Source: Vesta saturnalis (lineage: Eukaryota > Arthropoda > Insecta > Coleoptera > Lampyridae). Taken from it: a DNA stretch of 64,000 nt. Positions 55,655 to 64,000 of this stretch are shown one piece after another. Positions within the stretch are counted from its first letter, which is position 1, and each line of letters begins with the position of its first letter. The translations under genes and the position numbers were made by a program. Below the pieces are notes generated by a model. It was not told the DNA's origin, ran no database searches, and was given only the letters and a program-made list of their open reading frames with translations. The DNA lies in assembly GCA_036346205.1 (NCBI GenBank), contig JARFJB010000821.1, positions 8,628,222 through 8,692,221 of the forward strand, given 5' to 3'.

Positions 55655-57050
55655 TATTTCATAAATATATTACTAATTAATTGCATTAAAATTTATTTAA
55701 TCATCTGGAAGGCCACAGTATTGCTAGCTGTTACAATTACAGTTGCACATATTCGAAGATCTTTAAAGCTTGTAATGACATAACCTACAAATGTTATAAT
55801 AGTTACTAATCACATGTAAATGTTTGACATATACCTTTGTAAAATTTTACATTAATCTCATTTTCAATTTTCATCCACCTGTGGGTCAATGCGTTATTTT
55901 TGAAACCATATTTCATATTATCACCTGCAGTCTTAATTAAGATTAAATACCTTTGTATATATAGTAACGTTTAACACTGACCATGGCCTTTAATTTTTAC
56001 ATTACGATAAACGGGTTTATTAAGTTTGATTTTTAGTCATGTATTATTATGGGTGTAGGTTGACTCATGTTTCATATTAAACCATTCCTTACTAGATTAT
56101 GACGTAGGTCAATTCTTTAGTGGCAAAGATAGTATATTGTTTCATATCACCTATTATTATTTTTTTTTATTGGTGTCCTATTTTACCCATTTCAAGCACG
56201 CCTTAGCGTGTTTTAAATCGAACTTTCAAAAACGCCAGTTTTTTATAGTTACCATGGCAACATCAACTCAAGAAACGTTAAATGACAATTTTTTGATTAT
56301 TGATCTGGCAGGGGTACCTTGTAACGTCAAATAAAGTATTACTAACAAATTAAAAACCTTTATTTAAACATTATTTAACACTTTTAATTTTATAAATGAA
56401 AATAGAAAGTACAGTTAGTATTGTTAGATATATTAATTTTTATTTACATATTTTACATTATTGGTTCTGATTTCAATTTTTTGTAGTAATAATACTAGTA
56501 TTTATGATTTCAAGGTGCACCAATAAAAAAATAGCGTAAAGTATTCATGGATAACTGGTCCTTAAAACACTTACACTATTTCGAGCACTCCGGCTGCCCC
56601 GTCGTGCTCGAAAAATCGCGCGTGTTTTAAAGACCTTTTTATCCACTTTACTTTAATATACTATTATAGTGTTGCATGTCTCGAAATATAAACAAAGGTG
56701 AAAATTTAAAAATAAAAATATAACTCTGTACCTAATCTAAAAGTGTTTTCATATTATCAATCCTAGACTGCATATCAATCTCAACCGCCGATCGACAAAA
56801 TCCGCTATATTGAAAAATCTGTCAGGTCAAATTCAAAATGGGGCGATATTTACATGTTTTGGTTACGGACGCTTAGTTTAATGTAATTTCAAAGGGGGTA
56901 CCAAACTCGCCCCATTCGGCGGGTAAGATTCATCAAGATGATTTATTACTCTCTGATATTCTGGGACGTACTATATCATTCGCTGAGGACAATAGCTGTA
57001 ACTCTTACCGAAACAAGTAGGAATACGCGATTTCAAACCCAAAAGATAAG
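55655..57050. other. AT-rich non-coding DNA
   Basis: No domain is recognised. The motif GGTACCAAACTCGCCCC at 56897-56913 belongs to the third pogo-like family. GGGGCGATATTTAC at about 56841 is a weaker version. Around 56930 a frame with DDLLLSDILGRTISFAEDNS could be a transposase tail, but this is uncertain. Confidence 0.45.
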
Positions 57051-57501
57051 TATATAGGGACACCGGGTCTAGTTGATACAGGCCCAATAACTTCCAAACG
57101 TGAAGATGCTTGCTAGCGGGAACGGGAGTGAAGGGGGAACAAACCGATACTCAGTAACCACGCATGTGCTGAAGGAGAAGGTTGCTTGTCGCTGTGTTTT
57201 GTAAATAAAAACAGTTTTTTTTTCAACTGAAAGTAAAGTTTTACTAAACACTTTCACCTGTTATTTTAAGGGTTATTCGTGAGATAGTTGAACACTCAAA
57301 CACATTATATTGTTTCACGATTTGAAGGTAAGAAAATTAACGTTAAACAGTAATTTTAACTGCTACCTGTTTCTCGTAGATTATAGTTTAGTTTAATGGC
57401 GTCGTTTGGGTCAAGTTGGTACACTTCTTTTGGGTCAAGTTGATACGGTGTATCAACTTAACCCACAAGTATTTTCTTATGTGGTATTGTTGTTTTCAGA
57501 A

Positions 57502-59160
57502 ATGCCGAGGAATTATAAGAAGGAAACTGAAAGGGGCGAAATACCCATTGATGTATTTGAGAGGGCATATAAAGAAATTAAGAATGGCCGGATGTCTATC
57601 AGAGAAGCTGCAAAAACATTTGAAATAGACAAAATGACGCTTTATAGGTATAATGTTAAAAAGGAAAAGCATCTTGAAACACCAGAAGCAGTTGGTGACG
57701 TAAAAATGGGATATGCTAATCCTCGACAAATATTAAATGATGATTTGGAAAACGAGCTTAGTAACTATATTTTAACAAGTGCTAAAGTTTACTATGGATT
57801 AACTCCTAAAAATGTTCGGGAACTGGCCCATGAATTAACGCTAGCGAATCAAGTAAAAGTGGATAAATGCCAAAATGGTAACTTCAGAATGGTTTTATAA
57901 GTTTTTAAAAAGACATCCCAATATTTCTTTAAGAGAAAATTTGAGACATGTTTATGAAAAACATAAGTTTCAAAGCAAAGATGTGTGGAATGTGGACGAA
58001 ACCGGGGTGCAGACTGTTCAGCGGCGAAGCAAAATTATAGGCGAGAAGGGTGTTCGGCAAGTTGCAAAGACCACTTCTGCTGAGCGAGGGCAAACAGTTA
58101 CAATTGCAACAGCTGTCAGTGCTATTGGCAACGCTATCTCCCCACTCTTCATTTTCCCTAGAGTGTTCTTTAATGACCATTTCATAAAGGGAGGACCGCC
58201 AGGGTGTATTGGTACTGCACATCCATCTGGTGGGATGACTGGGTCATCGTTCCTACTTTTATAAGACACTTTCACAGCCACGTAAAGTCAACACCCGAAC
58301 AACCCTGCCTTTTGTTGCTTGACAATCACAATTCACACTTGTCAATACAGGTGTTAAACTTCTGTAAAGGCAATGGTGTTGTTTTGCTGTCTTTCCCTCC
58401 CCATACCTCTCACCGCCTTCAGCCCCTTGACCTATCTGTATATGGACCATTCAAGAAATACTACTTTACAGCTGTAGACAACTGGCTAATTAGCAACCCT
58501 GGAAAAACTGGCAATTTATGGCATTCCTAATCTTGTAAATAGTGCCTTTGGAAAAGCTATGACACCAAATAATATTATGGCAGGATTCAAAGCTTCAGGA
58601 ACCCAGATATTTTTAAGGACGAAGATTTTTTGTCCAGCTTTGTAACTGATCGTCAGATTTCTACAACAGCAGAAGATCAACAACCTTCTAGGTTAGCAGG
58701 AGACCAACAGCCTTCTACTTCTGCAGAAGTCCATCAGCCTTCTACATCCGCAGAAGTAAATCAGCCTTCTACATCAGGAAGCGTTCAACATCCTTCTACA
58801 TCGGTATTAGCCGACATCACTGAAAAGGAGTCATCACTTGTCTCTGCTGGCCTAGGGGCTATCTCTGCCATTGTTACGCCAGAACAAATTCGCCCTTTAC
58901 CAAAAGCAGGAAAACGTAAAATAAGCGGTAAAGGCAAGCAACCCTTAAAGTCCTCGATTCTTACAGATACTCCTATAAAAAAATAAAATAGAGCAAGATA
59001 CTAAGGAGAGGGAGAGAAAAAAGTCCATTAAGACAGAGAAAGGCAAATTAAAACCAATGAAGTTATTTGGTTGCGAACAAAACAAACAGCTCCACAAACC
59101 AAGGAAACAAGACAAAAAAATAGTGAAGCCTAAAAAAAAGAAACATGAACGCTTGTGTTA
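57502..59160 (+). pseudogene. Pogo-like transposase (HTH, CENPB-type, DDE_1), few lesions
   Basis: The start is probably ATG 57502 (MPRNYKKETERGE), just after GTTTTCAG, an acceptor-like site. HTH: MSIREAAKTFEIDKMTLYRY. CENPB-type: LTPKNVRELAHELT, then FYKFLKRHPNISLRE in a second frame after a shift near 57870. Catalytic blocks: WNVDETGVQTVQ, then LLLLDNHNSHLSIQVLNF (third frame, shift near 58200) and SHRLQPLDLSVYGPFKK, with the last two aspartates 35 residues apart (DD35D). A frame shift near 58510 precedes a tail with tandem QPSTSAEVHQPSTSAEV-type repeats (58660-58800). A lysine-rich end follows to about 59160. At least three shifts, but most residues are conserved. Confidence 0.88.
58670..58805 (+). 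repeat. Tandem 30-33-bp coding repeat in the pogo-like transposase tail
   Basis: Units encode (D/E)(D/V)(Q/H/N)QPS(R/T)(L/S)A(G/E), with CAGCCTTCTACWTC recurring about five times. The repeat lies within an open frame (58630-58986), between the catalytic core and a lysine-rich end. Confidence 0.85.
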
Positions 59161-60339
59161 ACTGCCAATCAGTCCCATGTTTCTCTTCAGAATCGGAATG
59201 ACTTGTCACAACTATGAGCCAGTGAGGCTACCTAAGCTTTTTTATAATCTTACGTTTAAACGTTGTTTAAAAAGTCTTAATTTCTGTAAAACTAAGAAAG
59301 GAGGGGACACGTTTTAAATGTAAAATACCTTTCGGTCAGAATTTAACCAAATTTTGATATGTTCTAGAACTTGACCAATTGATCAAATGTCTTTATTGCC
59401 CGAAAGCTCAAAGCTCAGCAGTTTTTGATATACAGGGTCTGCAATATCACTATTTGATACTTTCAATATATCATAAAATGGACATTTGTGCCAATATTAA
59501 CGCAAAACTTAGTGAAATGTTATTTTTTTGTGCTACTGGTTACAACCTTTTCTTTACTTTCATTATTTTTGTACATACACCTGATATACAGGGTGAGACC
59601 AAATATATGTATCTGAAAAGAATTATACGGTGGTATTGTTTTGATATTTTGGTGAATGGAAGTTACCACATATATAGGTTCATTTAAATTATTATTGCAA
59701 GTTAAGTCCCCTAGACGTCCTTTATACAAAGTGTTTCATTTCTTTAATAGATTTAATTGAGTATTATTAGTTAATTTTCTGATAACTTAATTGAAATGTC
59801 TATATTAAAATAAACTATTTGCTAACTGTATATACCTACATAATAGTCACGATGTGTTTATACTGATACTGGGTGTCCAAGTACAAAGGACCAAAGCGAT
59901 ATCTTAAACTTCATATAGGTACGGAAAAAACCGTTAACATAAAAAATCCCTTGCAATTGGATGTCGTTGCGAAATACAAAGTTTTTGTAGATTGACAGAT
60001 AGAAAGGTTCGATGTGCTTCATTTATTATGCTCACTATTTTCTAATAAAGTTATATTTAGTATTTACTTATTCGTTTAAACCAAAACCGTAATGTGGTAT
60101 TGCGCTTTTTCTTCTGCTTTTATTCATACAACTAGATTTTTTTCTGATTTTGCACTTTTCTTTTCGTTTTTCATACTACAATTATTATTTTTTTCGATTC
60201 CCAAAAACTTATAAAATAACAACAATATAGTAGGCGGCTATGAAACGTCAAAAATTAATCCACTAATTAAGTGATATTATTGATGCTTAGTTGCAAATCT
60301 ACTTTTTGAATTAAAATCGTTGAAGAGTTTATGTGAAAA

Positions 60340-62303
60340 ATGAATCGAATTCCATGTTTTGCTTGTGAAAATGCTTTAGTTCCTAGGGTTATGGTGAAAA
60401 TAAGTGGTGAGGTAAATGCAAGAAAGCAGGTAATTGTGATTTCACGTCGCCGCGAAGCAAATCTACCAGAGTGGGTCATAATAGAAGAAACCTCGAATCT
60501 GCAATGTCTGCAATATTTCTATTGTAAGGGAAATTCAAGCAATAGGCAATAACCCAAATTGTTTGCGATTAAATGTGCTACAAAGGTCAACTCACTTATG
60601 CTGCATTTGTAACGATGCGAATGATATACATAAAATATCCATGAAAGGTAGAAAATACGTACTGCTGTCATATTCATTTGGATGAGAATGGTAATCTGTT
60701 TGAGTTTCTGCTCCCTGGGCTACGATATGTAAATCGGCCATTATTAGCAGGTAATGAGATTTATATTTTTTTACAAGCATTATGTAAGGAAATTAAGAAA
60801 AAAAGCTACCACACGGCTTACGGACGACAATAACTTCACAGATTCTCAATTTAAAGGAGTTTCTCCTATAACCAAAGATCAATTTAATAATCTTTTCAAC
60901 TTTTGTGACGCCGTTAGAATAGGAAATTCTTTGAGATATGTAAGTAAAAAAGATCTCTTAGCATTCCTGTGCAAGTTACGACAAGGTCTTAGTGATAGAT
61001 TTTAGCGGTTATTTTTAATTAGTCGACAAGACAACAAGCCAGTTTAGCTATATCTCTAGTTAGACAATCTCTTTCTGCAAGATTTGTACCAAAAAATATT
61101 GGATTTACTGCTACAACAAGAGACAGCTACATCGAAAATCATGTAACTCCTTTTGCAAATCGTCTATATAATCAAAATCTGGATCGGCCTCAAGTTATAG
61201 TGTATAATGACTGTACTTATCTAGAAATAGAGAAAAGTTCTTGTTTTAAAGTGTTGCGACAGTTCTACTGTACTTATAAGGGTAAACATCTTATCAAGCC
61301 ATCTCTGCTTGTTGTCCCGAGCGGATTTATTCTAGACATTCAAGGGCCATATTTCTCAAATTCTGAAAACAACGATGCTAACATACTTATAAGTGAATTT
61401 AATAGAGATGTGAATGGAATGCGTGAATGGTTTAATGAAGGAGATATTTTCATTCTCGACCGCGGGTACTTGGATGCTATTCCAGCTTTAAATAGATTAG
61501 GTATTAATTTTAAAATGCCAGCCTTTTTGCCCAGAGGTCAGCTACAGTTATCCACAGAAGAGGCTAATGATAGTCGTCTCGTTACGAAAACCAGGTGGAT
61601 CGTAGAAGCACGCAATGGGCACTTAAAATCAATTTTTAAATTTTTTAGCTTTAAGATAAAAACACCCCACATTTGTAATATTGCTGATTTTCTTAAAATT
61701 GCTGGAGCAATTATAAATAAATATTTTCCACCCATTTTAATGCAAGATGCTACTATTGAGCTAGCTGAAAATATTCTTCAAAAAGTTCAAGAGCCAAATG
61801 TTGTTCAAGCCAGGGTTGAGGAGGAAAACTTACGCGCTAGAAGAGGCGGATGGGTTGATTTAAATGAAATTATCGTTCCCTCATTCCCACGTTTGTCATA
61901 TTACTATCTTAAAGAGTTAACTGTAGGTATTTTTCAATTAAAGCTTGCTCCTTCTTATATACAGGAGAATGAAATAGAGGACCGCCAGGTTCAATATCAG
62001 TTTGATGAAAACTACGAACCCGGTTTTATACGGGTAAGGATATATTCTCGCCTCAGAAATGCTACTCGTTACCAGTTGTAGATTGCATTTGTCCCGAATA
62101 ATGAAGAAGAAGAACCTAACCCAATATTAGGTACTTACTGGACCTGCAAGACTGGTGCCAGAACTTTAGGTACTTGTTCTCATGTGGCAGCTGTACTATG
62201 GTTTTTAGGATACGCTAGGTATCAAGAGCTAATCAAATATCCTTCTACAAATGTTTTAAATCATATACTAAATACAAATAATGTGGAGGTGATAGACATT
62301 TAA
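60340..62303 (+). pseudogene. DDE_Tnp_4 transposase with C-terminal SWIM-like finger, damaged
   Basis: N-terminal frame 60340-60552 starts MNRIPCFACENALVPRVM. A second (60754-61005) has SPITKDQFNNLFNFCDAVR and LAFLCKLRQGLSDRF. From about 61030 one frame runs on: LAISLVRQSLSARFVPKNIG, YNDCTYLEIEKSS (first D), FILDRGYLDAI (second D, 83 residues on), TRWIVEARNGHLK (E, 49 residues further). An in-frame TAG at 62079-62081 is followed, still in frame, by 73 codons with WTCKTGARTLGTCSHVAAVL, a SWIM-like C/H motif, ending at TAA 62301. The catalytic triad is intact. Breaks in the N-terminal third may be introns or mutations. The family is widespread in invertebrates and related to PIF/Harbinger and IS5-like transposases; the exact superfamily is uncertain. 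Confidence 0.8.
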
Positions 62304-63012
62304 CATTTGATTATGCAACTTTTTGATTTCTATGACAATGATTATATCAAGACCAAAAATTATTTACTGTTTTCTGCCTGTTAACTGATAATCTTATTAA
62401 GCTTAGATATTTTTAATATATTAAAATACGTTCATTAACGTTTCTACATAAACATTTCTTATTTCCAATGACTGTACAAAGCGGTAGTGATGATGGAGGT
62501 AGACCTGCGAAACCGGTCTGTCGATGGTGTGAACAGTGAAGACACTAGTATCTTAAAGAATTTTCTTTTCTTAGTGCTGCAAAATAAAGATGAACTTCGA
62601 CAAGCGCCTTCTTTATCAAAAGAATCTACCGAAAACTTTATTAGAAAATAGTGAGCATAATAAATGAAGCACATCTAACCTTTCTATCTGTCAATCTCCA
62701 AAAGCTTTGTATTTCGCAACGACATCCAATTGCAAGGGATTTTTTATGTTAACGGTTTTTTCCGTACCTATATGAAGTTTAAGATATCGCTTTGGTCCTT
62801 TGTACTTGGACACACAGTATCAGTATAAACACGTCGTGACTATTATGTAGGTATATACAGTTAGCAAATAGTTTATTTTAATATAGACATTTCAATTAAG
62901 TTATCAGAAAATTAGCTAGGAAGTATAATAATACTCTATTAAATCTATTAAAGAAATGAAACACTCTGTATAACGGACGTCTAGGGACTTAACTTGAATA
63001 ATAATTTAAATG

Positions 63013-63014
<2 letters not shown>

Positions 63015-63094
<80 letters not shown>
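63015..63094 (+). repeat. (TA)n microsatellite in the right arm of the long-TIR element
   Basis: About 80 bp of pure TA. The corresponding place in the left arm (about 59668-59685) has only ACATATATAGG, so the expansion occurred in this arm alone after insertion. Confidence 0.95.
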
Positions 63095-63097
<3 letters not shown>

Positions 63098-64000
63098 GTG
63101 TTAACTTCCATTCACCAAAATATCAAAACAATACCACCGTATAATTCTTTTCAGATAGATATATTTGGTCTCACCCTGTATATCAGGTGTATGTACAAAA
63201 ATAATGAAAGTAAAGAAAAGGTTGTAACCAGTAGTATAAAAAAATAACATTCCACTAAGTTTTGCGTTAATATTGGCAAAAATGTTCATTTTATGATATA
63301 TTGAAAGTATCAAATAGTGATATTGCAGACCCTGTATATCAAAAACTGTTGAGCTTTGAGCTTTCGGACAATGAAGACATTTGATCAATTGGTCAAGTTC
63401 TAGAACATATCAAAATTTGGTTAAATTCTGACCGAAAGGTATTTTACATTTAAAACGTGCCCCCTCCTTTATTGGAACAATGTAAAAATCCATCATATTA
63501 ATTTATACATTTATCTTTAGAATATTAGTTTTTGGCTTTAATATGTTTGTACATTTTAAAACAATAAAACCCTTTCAAAATACATGTTTCGATTACTAAT
63601 ATCCTGAATTCTAGCACCGTACTAGCTGCTCAAACGCGTCTCAACGTGACCCATAACTGTATCATTTTGACCCAGACTGGGGTTAAATTGATACATCTGG
63701 CAAAGTTTACAAGATATTTTTTTAGACACCACAAATTAATTTTTATAAAGCTTTGAAATGTACCAACTGATAGCCAAATAGTCATAATACCTTATTACGT
63801 TGAATTTGTTTCAGTACAGTTACAGAGAAAAAATACAAAAACCTGAAAGCAAAAAGCGTATCAACTAGACCCGGTCTTCTCTATTACTTTCGGGTACTAA
63901 ATTAAATATTTTGATCATACTCTGACTCTGAAACTGGTACAGTTTTAGAGGAGAGAAACCTAATTACTCATTTTTGTTCTTGATCGATTAATTAAACCCA

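Larger units (their letters stand above)
59297..63470 (+). mobile_element. DDE_Tnp_4 transposon with about 750-bp terminal inverted repeats
   Basis: Bases 59297-60052 are the reverse complement of 62634-63470 with few differences; the main one is a (TA)n expansion in the right arm (about 63015-63094). The outer ends read AAAGGAGGGG. Between the arms (60053-62633) lies a transposase gene and a possible second small frame. The element interrupts the 3' non-coding part of the second pogo-like transposon. I could not define a target duplication (left flank ACTAAG, right flank ATTGGA). Arms of this length are unusual and nearly a fold-back structure. Confidence 0.85.
57057..63881 (+). mobile_element. 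Second pogo-like element, interrupted by a DDE_Tnp_4 transposon
   Basis: ACCGGGTCTAGTTGATAC at 57062-57079 is perfectly mirrored by GTATCAACTAGACCCGGT at 63858-63875 (18/18). A TA lies 5-6 bp outside each (57055-57056 and 63882-63883). A motif GGGT(C/T)(A/T)A(G/A)TTGATAC recurs near both ends: 57409 (one variant), 57431 and 57449 (inverted) on the left, about 63659 (inverted) and 63682 on the right. Between them lie a broken pogo-like transposase (57502-59160) and the nested 59297-63470 element. Without the insert the element is about 2.65 kb. Confidence 0.85.

Noticed and set aside
57929..58281. Minus-strand frames of 87-97 codons
   Set aside because: They are shadows of the pogo-like transposase catalytic region.
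59379..63388. Two similar proteins of about 100 residues on opposite strands (59379-59687 plus, 63101-63388 minus)
   Set aside because: They are the same sequence in the two arms of the long inverted repeat. Similarity reflects the repeat, not coding constraint, and the frames contain typical non-coding AT-rich composition.

Overview
This is a eukaryotic, AT-rich, gene-poor stretch, almost certainly from an arthropod genome and most likely an insect. The mix of DD34E Tc1, mariner, pogo/Tigger, piggyBac, Penelope, jockey/RTE LINE and copia families, with a tRNA-derived SINE, fits insects. A beetle is possible, but the sequence alone does not prove the order. I find no convincing host protein-coding gene, rRNA or functional tRNA. 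Nearly every coding signal belongs to a transposable element (TE), and nearly all are broken by stops and frameshifts. No ORF should be read as a working host gene.

Layout. 0-6.2 kb: a degenerate repeat with inverted ends contains a nearly complete pogo-like element (1597-4558), a tRNA-derived SINE with an 11-bp target duplication (4734-5061) and an internally deleted PIF/Harbinger element with TTA duplications (5518-6049). 6.2-8.1 kb: promoter-like DNA (one CRE, four CCAAT boxes), then a broken packaging-ATPase gene of Polinton/adintovirus type. 8.2-9.9 kb and 23.7-25.5 kb: two copies of one jockey-like LINE. 10.7-14.2 kb: a copia retrotransposon relic. 14.6-18.5 kb: a dispersed repeat split by a second SINE and by a 2.2-kb Tigger element. 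19.9-23.4 kb: tandem repeats, a Tc1-like relic and a mariner relic. 26-31.7 kb: Penelope, RTE, mariner and Tc1 remains interleaved with (TA)n tracts. 33.9-41.3 kb: at least six Penelope-like fragments, two minisatellite blocks and a 32-bp perfect palindrome. 41.6-42.7 kb: a piggyBac relic. 44.5-46.3 kb: a less AT-rich block of unknown nature. 46.4-51.7 kb: a relic of an uncharacterised insect repeat-associated protein and two mariner elements with long inverted ends. 52.2-56.9 kb: a third pogo-like relic with other repeats. 57-63.9 kb: a pogo-like element with perfect 18-bp inverted repeats, interrupted by a 4.2-kb DDE_Tnp_4 transposon with about 750-bp inverted ends.

How it fits together. 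The window is a layered record of insertions. Target duplications and split repeats give an order of events in several places. The most informative structures are the three pogo-like elements, which share one plan: 15-17-bp motifs repeated near the ends, and a splice acceptor just before the transposase ATG. Next is the long-TIR DDE_Tnp_4/SWIM transposon, whose transposase keeps its D, D and E residues and has one visible nonsense codon in its 3' two-thirds. Boundaries given without a target duplication are approximate.
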